A stretch of 64,000 nt of DNA from Streblospio benedicti (Eukaryota; Annelida; Polychaeta; Spionida; Spionidae): the NCBI GenBank assembly GCA_019095985.1, contig CM032668.1, forward strand, positions 16,406,158 through 16,470,157, read 5' to 3'. Position numbers and translations under genes: made by a program. The first letter of the stretch is position 1, and each line of letters begins with the position of its first letter. The notes beneath the pieces are model-generated. The model was not told where the DNA came from. It did no database searches and was given only the letters and a program-made list of their open reading frames with translations. Shown here piece by piece: positions 1 to 11,527 of the stretch.

Positions 1-582
1 GATAAGAAGTATTTTTTAGAGAAAATGAAATGATTGTGCTAGACTAGTATTTGCCTTATGACTCACCATAAGCTGGAAAAAGACAAATAGGATGGGTTAT
101 AAAGTGTTATGGAGTGCTGACTATCATCAAGGGGATGAATTTGTATTTAGTCATCTATCTAGGGGACAAGACAATGTGTTGCTAACTGTTTTATATTTCT
201 ACTGACTGCATTTGAAGAAAAGGTTTTACTATGCACAAATTTCCCCAGTTTTTGCCCCGCACAAAACATATAACCTATTAAAGCATAGATCTAAAGCTAA
301 AGAGCAATGTCCCACATACTGTTGCCATATCAAATACAGTGTAGATATATTATTTGCAAAACCTAAACTATAAGTATAGTTTATAAACATGATAGAATAA
401 TTTCAAGTAAGCAGCATAATTATTTTTCATAAAATGTGTCAAATTATATTATAGGATGAAATATACCATAAGGGAGTGTTCATTACAATTAAGGAAGGGA
501 GGTTGTGGTGGACAGATAAACATAAGACGTCAAGTCTTTCCATCAACTTCCAAAATCACTGGTTGGCTTGTTTTTTACAATA
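1..582. other. No gene seen
   Basis: AT-rich non-coding DNA. The short open frames here have no recognisable protein content and no convincing splice sites. Confidence 0.5.
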
Positions 583-715
583 CAATTTTCAATCAATCAA
601 CAATCAATCAAACCCTAGATTTGTTTGGAAAGGTCCCAATCATTTCTTCGATTTGAGTGTGGCCTAGCTGCCCAGTCTACTTCTCAACCATCTCCTTCAG
701 AAATCTATCATTTGA
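583..715. repeat. LINE/SINE tail fragment, AATC-type
   Basis: An AATCAATCAA run is followed by CCCTAGATTT(G/A)TTTGG and a block ending near CTCAACCATCTCC. The same block recurs around 24535-24600, 52885-52995, 53965-54105 and 56740-56850. A short tandem terminus plus a shared body is typical of the 3' end of a non-LTR retrotransposon or SINE lying in reverse. The family name is not known. Confidence 0.5.
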
Positions 716-1620
716 ATCTGGATTCATAATACGTGTATATAGGTACAAACATGTTGTTTTCGTATACAGTGTATATCTAATACTCATGATGATTTGTGAA
801 ATAATGATAACATTAATTTATTGTATATGGCAATTTGAAAAAAAACGCTTTTTGGGAACAAATGTTTAATGTCGTTCTGGGTACTCGCCCAAAAATAAGT
901 TTCAAAACTGTAATCTGTTGTTATTGCAGGTGAATAAAATGTACAAAATTATCTTGAACCTCCATCACCAAGATGGATGAATTATTAGATGGCCCATCCA
1001 ACCAACTCCAATTGAATGTCTTAAAATAATGGACACCCCATGTAATTTACACCGTCCTAACAAGTAATTCATAAAACTTAAAAACTACAACATTATGCAT
1101 TTACTATTCGTTTGAAAATTACTTTACAAGTCATACCTTCTAAGTATTCTTTTGTTCAAGTCAAGGGATATTTATATTAATATGAACATTAACAACAAAA
1201 ATACTTGATCATACTATTGAGTTTATTATGACATCTATAATATCAGGTTTGTTTTGAATTTGGCTTTTATTACTCAATAAAACTTGATTTCAATATGGAT
1301 GAAACAGGTACATACTGTAATTCTATATACATGCTAATTTGAGCTTGACATCATTTGATTCTGATGTATATTTTCTTATATTAGATAATTAATGAAGATA
1401 TATTATATATGCATAAAACCTCACCATATTGCACTTCCATGTTGGTATCTGCATTTGTAATGCTTCAGAGAAGTGCAAGAAATTGTTTTCACCACTGTCT
1501 ATACATATGCAACAAATTAAAAAAACTGATACAACACAAAGAATTCAGAATGAATTTCTACTTATGATATAAGTACGAAGAAGCAATTATTAAGTATTTG
1601 TTTTGTTTTGTTTAAATTAT
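716..1620. other. No gene seen
   Basis: AT-rich sequence without a supported exon, RNA gene or clear repeat. Confidence 0.4.
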
Positions 1621-1623
1621 GTC

Positions 1624-1665
1624 ATGATATGACGTCATAATACGTCATATCGATCCGCGTATTTC
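1624..1665. promoter_or_regulatory. CRE-like TGACGTCA palindrome with second half site
   Basis: ATATGACGTCATAAT is followed by ACGTCATAT within 20 bases. TGACGTCA is the full CREB/ATF site. It lies about 50 bases upstream of an ATG that opens a short frame ending in a plausible splice donor. A promoter role is inference from this arrangement. Confidence 0.3.
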
Positions 1666-1681
1666 CAGTAATTCTTCGAAA

Positions 1682-1789
1682 ATGCTCTGGCTGCGTTCTG
1701 TCCTCATACAGTATCAATCAAACATCGCGAAAAAGTCCTATGAATGGAAGACTGATGAACAGTCGTTGTCCAGCAGGGAGGTCATCCAA
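1682..1789 (+). CDS. Possible first coding exon, unknown product
   Basis: An ATG opens 36 codons (MLWLRSVLIQYQ...SLSSREVIQ) without a stop, ending at CAAG|GTACGAG, a fair splice donor. A CRE-like site precedes it. No family is recognised, and no downstream exon could be linked because the next 9 kb are repeats. A chance open frame of this length is possible, so this is a weak call. Confidence 0.22.
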
Positions 1790-2010
1790 GGTACGAGACG
1801 TGGTCAAGAGTGTAGGTAACTGCTGTGAATCAGTTTGTTACCTACGTTGGATGTACTAATTGAAAAACAAAAAATGATCTCGTGGTGGACACAAATCCTA
1901 TACATCATTAAATGCCTATTGAAATATATTGTGTAATGAATAGGAGACCAAATTTGGTGAAATATAACATAAATTTAAATAAAGTTAAAAAGATACGAAA
2001 TATTTATTTT

Positions 2011-2044
2011 CTACAAATTTTCGCTCCATCAGAGCTTCTTCAGG
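2011..2044 (-). ncRNA. Degenerate hammerhead-like motif in a Penelope-type tail
   Basis: Read on the minus strand: CCTGAAGA, a stem GCTC/GAGC with loop TGATG, then GAAAATTTG. This resembles the hammerhead core CUGAUGA-stem II-GAAA with one core change. Hammerhead motifs are known in the terminal repeats of Penelope-like elements. The same layout recurs in several foldbacks at 27-38 kb. Ribozyme activity is not implied; the core is degenerate and stems I and III are unclear. Confidence 0.35.
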
Positions 2045-4887
2045 TATAAATAAACAATTAAGAATGTCACACGTCTTACTGGCCAAAACGTAAGTCATCA
2101 AACATGTGACGTATAAAGTTAAACGTAATATGTAACATTACACAAGCATTTAACGTAATCAATCTAGAAATGAAAAAAAACCCAACAATCTAACTTCAGA
2201 ATGAAACATAGCATTACAATAATATAGAAATTTACATTTTTTCAGCTGTGTATCAATTATATTAATTTTACATAGTATTTACAGTAAGATTAAATTTAAA
2301 GTTATATTTTAAGCTTAATATATTATATACAAGTTAGTGTGAGCATCAAGATTTATATTTTCATTTGTACTTATACATTGGCACCAACGCGATTGTATTC
2401 ATTGCATTGCACATTCTAACTTAGTGGATCAGTCTGCGGTGGTATTATTTTGAAAAAAGCAAAAATGCGTTTCATTATAAAGAGTAGCAAATCATTTTCA
2501 AACTTCTCTCTCTATCACGTCTCTTTAGCAAGAATATTTCTACCAACGATAGATGTAGCCATGTAACCTTTTAACAGCCCGCTGCTTGGGATGATGGTAT
2601 CATTCTGATTTCACAACCTTGGGGTCGTGCGTTTGAGTCGCGCCAGGGCCACTTGATAAAGTCAAATGGAAGCTTAGGGTTGTAAAACTTGTCTTCAGGT
2701 ATATCTATCGTTGGTAGAAATATGCTTGCAAAAAACGTGAGGGGAGAGAGAAACAAGCAAAATGGACATGTACCTGTATCAAGTAGCAAATCTATACAAT
2801 CAGTCAACCTTACATGTATTTGTATAAAAGGTATTCTATGTACTATGTACGTGGCAGTAGGTCTCATTTCATTTCATGTATAGTCTTTTCCTACTACATT
2901 AGATTTCTAACATATAATATGTAAAGTTTAAAATTTATTTTATTGCACAAAAAGCTTTTCATCTCTTTAGAGACCTTTACAATTTCTTTTTTACAAATTT
3001 TCTATATGTACATATTTCTTCAAAAGTAAAAATCCAAATTTGCACATGCACCTTTACTATATGACATGCTAACAGTACTACTCCAGTGTTGGGTTTACTG
3101 TGTCAGGTCGACGTAGGGTCGGCGTAGTCAACAGATGCTTAGGGTAGGTGAAAAAATCTAGCTGTCCAACCGATTTTTATCAGCTGAACATAAGTTCCCA
3201 GTAAGTGCCCAGTATGCCGGAAGCAGTGGGACGCGGCTTTAATGGCCTGGTAGGCTCTAGATGTCAGTTGCGTTTTTACTTTAGGTCTTTAGGTTCAAAG
3301 CATTTCTGGTGGAGTATCCTGCTTTATCATAACGGCTGTTGTCATGTTTTCATACTCTCTTCTTAATCTTTCAGACGCACATTTACTATGATGTTTCCTT
3401 GTTGTTGTGTTATTTGAGTCAATCCCGGTGTAGTTAGTCCTATGAATGCGTATTGAGATTCCTTACTTAACATGTACTAAGTAGCATCACTTTGCTTGCA
3501 AGTAAGAGTCATCTAGATACATCTGAAACTACAATCTGCAATAATGCCTACCACCATGTTGTTTCAATAAAGCCTAAAAACAATACTATTCACAGTTTGG
3601 AATACTGTAGCGTGTAGGAAAGTGGCAGAACTGTGTATCTGTCAATCAATGTCAGCATTAATCCCGGAGTTAAATTGCAAAGCTGGATTACACCGTCGAG
3701 AAAATGCACCGACTTCTTGCATTTATACATTAATATCGCTTTTGCTCATAGCTCAAAAACTAATTAACCAAAAAATTATTTGAAAACATATTTGAAAAGA
3801 GCGCCTCAAGACCTTTCCAATGATATTCTACTTGACCAGATACATTAAGAAATAAAAAGAAATCGCAGCATATTGCTTGTCTCCTGATACTGGTTCACGC
3901 GGGTTATACAGAGCTTTGTAGGTGTCAAAATTGAGTTGTGGGGATTAATTTTTCGTTGGCGTACATGACCTAATACATGTCTTTAGACTGCTCACGTGGA
4001 CAACACGGCACTGATCTATTGTAATTGGTGGGCTCCTAGGTCCTGATAAAAAATGGGAGGGGCATAGTAGGGAATTTGTGAATGGATGTGAAAAAATGGG
4101 AGGGGCATAGTATGATTTTGTGAATGAAAGCTTTATTATCAACCATATTACTACCCAGAATGTGAGAATAATAATAGTTTCTAAGAAATCTGTATTTATT
4201 TACTATTTACAGGATATTTCTAATTTCCAAAGTGTAATGTATGTATTGTCGACACACTAAGGAATATGTATACCCATCAACAAAATAATAATATCTTGGG
4301 CTCCGTTCTAATGTTCCAAATATATAATCTTGAGTAATTATATTATACATTATTATTATATTATTATATATTATTATATATACAAGTTAGTGCAAAGAAC
4401 TATTTATATATGGGCAAAGCCATCATCAATTAATTAGACAGTGCATATTAGCCCTTTGGCTTAAAGCCTTTCTACAATCAATGCACTAGAAATTATAACA
4501 TTAGACAGCGATTGAAAAAAAGTATGTGTTTTGTTGTTTAACGCTCAATCAAGGAGTTAAGTGTTCTAAACTTTTTATGTTTGTTATAACATTATCGTTT
4601 TGAAGCTGTAAAGTGCTTTAGTAGAGCCAATTGAAGCCTTTACAACCAAGTATTATTTATGAAATAAAAATAGTGGAAGCAACATCACACAAGCAATTTA
4701 ATTAACATTTAGTTTTTTTTCAATATTACTATTTAACCAAGGTTATCGTTTTGAGTCCAATGCCAAACCTAATGATGGATTATCGCAACAAATGATGTAT
4801 TTTTACATATTTTTGAACATTCTACTTTTTTAGCGATTCCGCGTCCTATTGTTCCTCGTAATTAGTTTTGCATAACACCGATTGGGA

Positions 4888-5146
4888 GTGAATGACCGAG
4901 CACGTAAAGTCAGTCCAGGCAGTCCCCAGTTAGCGGTCAGGCAAGGAGCCCCGGCGTCAAAGCTGGGGGAGTTATCTGCGGGGGGCCCCATGTTTTACGT
5001 GGAGCCATTAGGTGTAATTAGAAGAGCACCGAGGGGTGAATGACCGAGCACGTAAAGTCAGTCCAGGCAGTCCCCCGCGTAGCGGTCCGGCAAGGAGCCT
5101 CGCGTCAAAGCTGGGAGGTATCTGCGCAAGCCCCATGTTTTACGTA
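4888..5146. repeat. 148-bp tandem repeat, two units
   Basis: Two units begin at 4888 and 5036 with GTGAATGACCGAGCACGTAAA and close with CCCCATGTTTTACGT. Each unit therefore has a short inverted pair, ACGTAAA and TTTACGT, at its ends. The units are GC-rich against an AT-rich background and differ by small indels. No RNA family was recognised. Confidence 0.65.
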
Positions 5147-5344
5147 AATTTAAAAGTTTTGGCACCGTCCTAGTAAGAGGTTGATGAACGGTGAAATCAG
5201 CAATGAAAGTGCGGTCAAAGCAGTAACTGCTCGGTCGTGAACAAGAAACTAACCAATCGTGTTAAAGCCAATCCTGGTTTAGACCCGTCCTCTCACGTAC
5301 ATCTGCTGCAAACCCATTTTCATTAAAAAACAAATTTTAATAAT

Positions 5345-6320
5345 TTCTTAGGATGTATATTTGGAACGTTTGACAAGATATTATTATTTCGTTGGTGGGT
5401 ATGTACGTATTCTTTAGTGTGTGGACAATACATACATTACACTTTGGAAATTAGAAATATCCTGTAAATAATGAATATATACAGATTTCTTAGGAACTAT
5501 TTAATATTGTCACATTCAGTGTAGTAATATGGTTGATAATTCAGCTTTCATTCACAAATTTACTACTATGCCCCTCCCATTTTTCACATTCATTCACAAA
5601 TTCCCTACTATGCCCCTCACATTTTTTACTACGCCTAAAATCCAACCAATTAGAATGCACCAAGGCCGTGTTGTCCACGTGTGCAGGCTAAAAGACGTGG
5701 TATACAGTCACGTCCGCCACATTTCTTTATTTCTATGAGCTTGGCATCGTGCAATAGCGCATTAGAACGGGTACAACGAGCTCTCTTCGGCGGTAGTTTC
5801 AGATAAAAAATCGAACCAGTACTTTTTGAGATACAGGCAAAAACACATAGTTATTAAGTACAATTCTCGCAAATGTTGACCTTGGTAGACTAGGCACGTA
5901 TAATCCTGCAATCTCCTGCAGTGCGCCGACGAAAAGTTAATCCCCCCCCAGATCTCAATATTGACACCTACAACGCCGGAAAACAGTGCACGTAGATCTA
6001 TAATTCGTTGCAATATGCATTCAAGTGTGACGTCCAAGATAGGCTATAATCCCACTACAATATAATGTAAAGCCGGCATGATACTGCACTGAAGAGTATT
6101 AGCAAGTAAACTACTGGCGTGTGACGCTCGAATATAATCTTGCTGCAATATCAAAATGCGAGGCTTAATTAAATTGAGTACCCGTTCGTCATCATTGCAA
6201 CCTACTGCAGTAAACTGGTTATTTCAGCATCTATTTTGTTAGATAAACCACCACAGGAATAGCATGGCTTTTTTGTCATAAATAGAGACTATTAGATTAA
6301 TACACATTCATAGGATTAAC
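5345..6320 (+). repeat. Copy of dispersed repeat also at 60115-60980
   Basis: This block starts near a run of TATTATTATTTCGTTGG, passes CTACTATGCCCCTC and CACGTCCGCCACATTTC, and ends near CATTCATAGGATTA. The same order is seen at 60115-60980, and the first half at 8110-8600 and 63710-64000. At 61 kb the block runs directly into a Penelope-type GIY-YIG endonuclease, so it is probably the flank of that element. Confidence 0.55.
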
Positions 6321-6471
6321 TATACCGGATTTTTGCATGACTGGTGGCAGCAAGTAGAAAGCAAATTTAAGTCGTCAGTAAACTGTGATTGGAGATATGG
6401 CCTACATCTGGATTGTGCATTGTGAACTGCCTGCATTAGAGTGTTGCTAAAAAGCTCAAAAGATATGTCTA

Positions 6472-6804
6472 GTGCAAAAAGTTGTAAGGATACTACGAGA
6501 CACCAGTAGAACACAAGAAGACAGGGTAGTGAAAGACCTAAGTGAATTTAGCGTAATATTACAAGAAAGTGTATATGGGGAACGATATAGACTTGAAATA
6601 ATAGAAAGTGGAATCAAAACACATGAAAAACAAAAAGTAAAACGAGCTGAGGATGGCATATGCCCATTATTTAGGCCAAAGGGATACCAAAAAAGAACGA
6701 AAAAAAAGAATGAAAAAATAAAAGTTGCATGGTATCGACCGAGTGACATGTTAGCAGTAATAGGTCCTATAAGGGACATCACAATATCCGTGTGTCATCT
6801 GTGA
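6472..6804 (+). CDS. Retroelement-type ORF relic (SRP/WYRP motif protein)
   Basis: A 110-codon frame with RYRLEIIESGIKTHEKQK and RPKGYQKRTKKKNEK followed by WYRPSDM. The pattern of an RLEII-type helix, an RP(K/R)GW basic stretch and a WY(K/R) motif resembles ORFs that accompany GIY-YIG retroelements in invertebrate genomes; this is recalled family resemblance, not a search result. It sits at the centre of the large inverted-repeat composite. It is probably a fragment of a mobile-element protein, no longer functional. Confidence 0.35.
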   Translation: MQKVVRILRDTSRTQEDRVVKDLSEFSVILQESVYGERYRLEIIESGIKTHEKQKVKRAEDGICPLFRPKGYQKRTKKKNEKIKVAWYRPSDMLAVIGPIRDITISVCHL

Positions 6805-6947
6805 TTGTGGTTTATTCAGATGCCTAAAATATGGAGAGCTTACATATATAGAACATCAGTGTATTATACTAGACACGGGTATGGAAAAATGGATATAAAG
6901 TTTTTCACATTCAATTGTTGCATTTGAGGAGTCATGACTGTACATAA

Positions 6948-7337
6948 GGGACCATTGAGTATTTATGACAGGGTGGGGTAGGAGGATTTTAGGGCGGGCC
7001 ATGAACTTTTGTCACAATGTTTAGGGGGGGGGCTATCAATTTTTTCACACACTTTTGAGGGGGCTAACAATTTTTTCACAAAAAATTACCCCTATTTTGA
7101 GAGATTCTGTACTACAAATTGCTGTTTTTATATGGATAGCTATCAAATAGGATTTTTAACTGACAATGATTGCGTTAAGTGTTGGGGGGTGAGGGTCATA
7201 AATTTTTATCACATGAAATTGAGGGTGGTTATATTACCAATTATTTCACAGAGATTTGAGGGGGGCTATTAATTTTTTTCACAGGATTTTTTGGAAAATC
7301 TTCCTACCTCACCCTGTCATAAGTACTGAATGGTCCC
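6948..7337. mobile_element. MITE, Harbinger/ISL2EU-like, TAA target duplication
   Basis: The left end GGGACCATTGAGTATTTATG and the right end CATAAGTACTGAATGGTCCC are inverted repeats with few mismatches. TAA lies directly outside both ends (6945-6947 and 7338-7340). A 3-bp T(A/T)A duplication is typical of the PIF/Harbinger group. The 390-bp element contains no transposase, so it is non-autonomous. Confidence 0.7.
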
Positions 7338-7403
7338 TAATGTACAAACTCCAAGCTTTACATATATATTAAATGCCTGTACTGTACTGCTGCACAGTAT
7401 CTT

Positions 7404-7562
7404 CATAGGTAGATCCAGGATTTTGAAAAAAGGTGGGGGTGCATAAAGGAAAAAGGGGGGCGCATTTATGGCATTTCATGAAAAACTGAAAATGAAGTAT
7501 TTTATTGGGATGGGGGTGGGGGTGGAGGGCACCCCCTGCGCCCCCTGGATCTACCTATGATC
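7404..7562. mobile_element. Short MITE with TAGATCCAGG ends
   Basis: CATAGGTAGATCCAGGA at the left is matched by TCCTGG-type CCTGGATCTACCTATG at the right. The interior is G-rich. A partial relative lies near 29944-29985 (CAGATCCAGGCTTTTGGAAA). No clear target duplication was assigned. Confidence 0.5.
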
Positions 7563-9733
7563 TTAGTAGATCCATGTACATCCAGACTAAGCAGGTTTGC
7601 ATAGCTGTAAATAGATCTATTCACTGAACTTGCATGACTGTCAACCCACACAATACCGGTATTTGTGATGCTTGCTTTATTCAGTTTTCTTTTATAGACA
7701 ATGTTTGGTTTTAATTACTGAAAATAAAGCATTTTAAATTCTTAAACAATGTGTTCTTTATGGTAATTCACAAAATATATATTGACATGATATCTGTATA
7801 ATTTATCTGAGACCAAATATAGTGGTTCTATATAACCAGCAAGAAAGTTATTAGTACTTAATTTTGTATCTTTGAAACAATGATATGTGCTACCTGTAAA
7901 GGTCGCATATATGATTGCAAATTGATTGGCTAGACTACAAATTTAGATTGAATCACATTTTTTGCTTTTTTTCAAAATAATACCAAGAGACCGATCCACT
8001 TAGCTAGAATATTCAATACAATGAATACAAGCGCATTGGTGTCCATAATCATGTACAGATGACAATATACATCCTAATGCTCACACTAACTAATAATAAT
8101 AATAATAATTTCTCAAGATATATATTTGTAACGTTTGAACGGAGCCCAAGATATTATTATTTCGTTGCTGGGTATGTACGTATTCGTTAGTGTCTGGACA
8201 ATACATACATTACACTTTGGAAATTAGAAATATCCTGTAAATAAGAAATATATACAGATTTCTTAGGAACTATTTATTATTCTCACATTCACCGTAGTAA
8301 TATGGTGGATAAAAAAGCTTTCATTCATAAATTTTTACTATGCCCCACCCATTTTTTCACATTCATTCACAAATTCCCTACTACGCCACTCCCATTTTTT
8401 ACTATGATCAAGAATCCAACCAATTAGAATGCACCAAGGCCGTGTTGTCCACGTGAGCAGTCTAAAGACGTGCATTAGGTCATGTACGCCAACGAAAAAT
8501 TAATCCCCACAACTCAATATTGACACCTACAAAGCACCTTATAACCTGCGTGAACCAGTATCATTAGACAAGCAGTATGCTGCGATTTCTTTTCATTTCT
8601 TAATGTATCTGGTCAAGTAGAATATCATTGGAAAGGTCTTGAGACGCTCTTTTCAAATATGTTTTCAAATAATTTTTTGGTTAATTAGTTTTTGAGCTAT
8701 GAGCAAAAACGATATTCATATATAAATGCAAGAAGTGCATTTTCTCGACGGTGTAATCCAACTCTGCAATATAACTCAGTGATTAATGCTGACATTGGCT
8801 AAAGACATGTATTAGGTCATGTACGCCAACGAAAAATTAATCCCCACAACTCAATATTGACACCTACAAAGCATCTTATAACCCGCATGAACCAGTATCA
8901 GTAGACAAGCAATATGCTGTGATATTTTTTTATATCTTAATGTATCTGGTCAAGTAGAATATCATTGGAAAGGTCTTGAGACGCTCTTTTCAAATATGCT
9001 TTTAAATATTTTTTTGGTTAATTAGTTTTTTTTTATGATCAAAAACGATATTCATGTATAAATGCAAGAAGTTGGTGCATTTTCTCGACGGTGTAATCCA
9101 ACTTTGCAATATAACTCCGGGATTAATGCTGACATTGATTGACATATACACAGTTCTGCCACTTTCCTACACGCTACAGTATTCAAAACTGTGATTAGTA
9201 TTGTTTTATGCTTTATTGAAACAACATGGTGGTAGTCTTTATTGCAGATTGTAGTTTCAGATGTATCTAGATGACTCTTACTTGCAAGCAAAGTGATGCT
9301 ACTTAGTACATGTTAAGTAAAGAATCTCAATACACATTCATAGGATTAACTACACCGGGATTGACTCAAATAACACAACAACAAGGAAACATCATAGTAA
9401 ATGTGTGTCTGAAAGATTAAGAAGAGAGTATGAAAAACATAACAACAGCCGTTATGATAAAGCAGGATACTCCACCAGAAATTCTTTGGACCTAAAGACC
9501 TAAAGTAAAAACGCAACTGACATCTAGAGCCTACCAGGCCATTAAAGCCGCGTCCCACTGCTTCCGGCGCACTGGGAACTTACTGGGAACTTACGTTCCG
9601 CTGATAAAAATCAGTTGGACAGTTAGATTTTTTCACCTACGCTAAGCATCTGCCGACTACGTCAACCCTAGGTCGACCTGACACAGTAAACCCAACACTT
9701 GAGCAGTACTGTTAGCTATAATATAAGTGTAAT

Positions 9734-9900
9734 GTGGCGTAGTTGGTATAGCGTTGGCTTTGTTGGCTAGTCGCTAAGCGGTGCAGTTGACCTCTGGGTC
9801 GGGGGGGGGGCTCGATCCCCGCCCAGGCCAAGTCAAAGACTGTATAAGTCTACTTGGTTCTGAATGTACTAAAAAGTACCACGCATGTTAAAACTCAACT
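9734..9900 (+). repeat. tRNA-derived SINE
   Basis: TGGCGTAGTTGG fits the polymerase III A box and GGCTCGATCCCC fits the B box, about 55 bases apart. A tRNA-unlike body with TCTACTTGGTTCTGAATGTA follows. A G-run of ten precedes the B box and the acceptor stem does not close, so it is a SINE head and not a working tRNA gene. Confidence 0.6.
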
Positions 9901-10246
9901 ATAACCCTACTAAATTTCAAGGATATTTTGTTTGTTTAAGAATTTGAATGAAATAGTATTTGAAAAAAACACAATTTGCTTCATTTGTGTATGATGCTTG
10001 CTTTCTTAAATTTTCTTTTGTAGACAATCTTAGGTTTTAACATTGACAAAATAAAGCATATCAACTTCTTAAAATGTGTTCTTAATGAAAATTCACTAAA
10101 GATATATTGATATCATATCTGTTTATGCAATTTGTATGTGAAAAATTATCTATTACATTGTAGACACAGACTTATTTGTAATCGTATTTATTACTGTAAA
10201 GTGACATTGTATTAATCAAACATAAGTACACAAAGGAGCCTTTTGG

Positions 10247-10477
10247 GTGCAAAGAAGACTAATTCAAAAAGAGCTTAACTTGCTGAAAAGGGTTTTCAGA
10301 GGGAAAATACAGCACTTAGCTAGTCGTGGGCATCATGACCAAACACTAGATAGCCTCAACACTGGGGAGAAACAATATAAGTGTAATGTGTATGAAAACT
10401 TATTTATTACCAATGTGCATTTGAACATCATGCATTTTTATCTAAACACAGTACCAGGAAACAGTTATTGGTACTAA
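10247..10477 (+). pseudogene. C2H2 zinc-finger relic
   Basis: The frame contains NTGEKQYKCNVYENLF...HLNIMHF. TGEKxYKC is the inter-finger linker of Krüppel-type zinc fingers. The second zinc cysteine is replaced by tyrosine, only one partial finger is left and the upstream part is unlike a finger. It lies in the right arm of the inverted composite, so it may be a gene piece carried by a mobile element. Confidence 0.4.
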
Positions 10478-11355
10478 ATTTTGCATTTTGTTAAACACCA
10501 ATACATGTAAGGTTGACTGATTGTAAATTGACTTGCTACTGATACAGGTATATATATGTTTCCCACTGCTTGCGGACACGTCCATTTTCAAACTTCTCTC
10601 TCTCCCTCACGTCTTTTTTTTGCAAGCATATATCTACCAACGATAGATATACATGAAGACTGGTTTTACAACCCTAAGCTTCCATTTGACTTTATCAAGT
10701 GGCCCTGGCGCTACTCAAACTCACGACCCCAAGGTTGTGAAATCAGAATGATCCCATCATCTCAAGCAGCGGGCTGTTAAAAGGTTACATGGTTACATCT
10801 ATCGTTGGTAGAAATATGCTTGCTAAAGAGAAGTGATAGAGAGAGAAGTTTGAAAATGATTTGCTACTCTTTATAATGAATCGCATTTTTTGCTTTTTTT
10901 TTCAAAATAATACCACCACAGACTGATCTACTTAGTTAGAATGTGCAATGCAATGAATACAATCGCATTGATACCAATGTATAAGTACAAATGACAATAT
11001 ATATTAATTAGTGAATATCTCATGTTGCATTTATCAGTAGATAATGGGACCAATGGGCATTGATAGCTGAGTTAAAATCAATATTTAGTTTACATTATCT
11101 ATGTTTGGGTAACACTGAGTCACCATTGCCAAAAAGTATTGTTTGCATTTGTATAAGTTTGACTATGACTAGCCTGTGTTGATTAGTCAAACGTAACCTT
11201 TCAGCTTTCTACCGTCCGTAGAAGTTGATTGACAATAAAAGTGTTTATCTTACTAGTCTATAGTGCACGTCCGTTCATTATACAGTATCTAATACACAAG
11301 ATCCATTGTGTTGATGCTCAAAATGTTTACCCATCAGTGTTCTGCTCTGTTACAG

Positions 11356-11527
11356 TGAAAGCGGCTGCAAAACAAGAGCGCGAAAAGGCGGCGGCAAGCG
11401 GTCAAAAAAAAGTAAATGTGGGCAACACGCCCGACCCTGACCCTGGCACCCGATGGCAGCACCGTGCCCCGGTCGGTCACAGCTCACAGGGGGGAGCCAC
11501 GTCCCCAGCTCACCGGGCTGCTCACTG
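11356..11527 (+). pseudogene. Out-of-frame copy of KANSL3 exon 17
   Basis: TTACAG|TGAAAGCGG at the left and CTCACTG|GTAGGCC at the right match the ends of the exon at 18484-18654. The copy is 172 bases against 171 and has several compensating and non-compensating indels in GC-rich runs, so the reading frame is lost. Either a decayed duplicate or a poor-quality second allele. Confidence 0.6.

Larger units (their letters stand above)
2330..10995. repeat. Large inverted-repeat composite element
   Basis: The left arm (about 2330-4310) reappears inverted in the right arm (about 8100-10995). Matching blocks include 2330-2790 with 10560-10995, 3100-3480 with 9300-9720, and 3900-4310 with 8100-8560. 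The right arm is longer because it holds a tandem copy of about 340 bp (8460-8800 and 8800-9090) and a SINE. The core (4310-8100) holds a 148-bp tandem repeat, a retroelement-type open frame and a MITE. Related blocks recur at 60115-60980 and 62900-64000. It looks like nested, decayed mobile DNA and not one intact element. Confidence 0.6.

Noticed and set aside
1750-1800. Hammerhead starting at ACTGATGAACAG
   Set aside because: CTGATGA is present but no stem II followed by GAAA can be drawn, and the stretch reads as an open coding frame.
9734-9830. Functional tRNA gene
   Set aside because: A and B boxes are present but the acceptor stem does not pair and a ten-G run disrupts the T arm; a SINE fits better.
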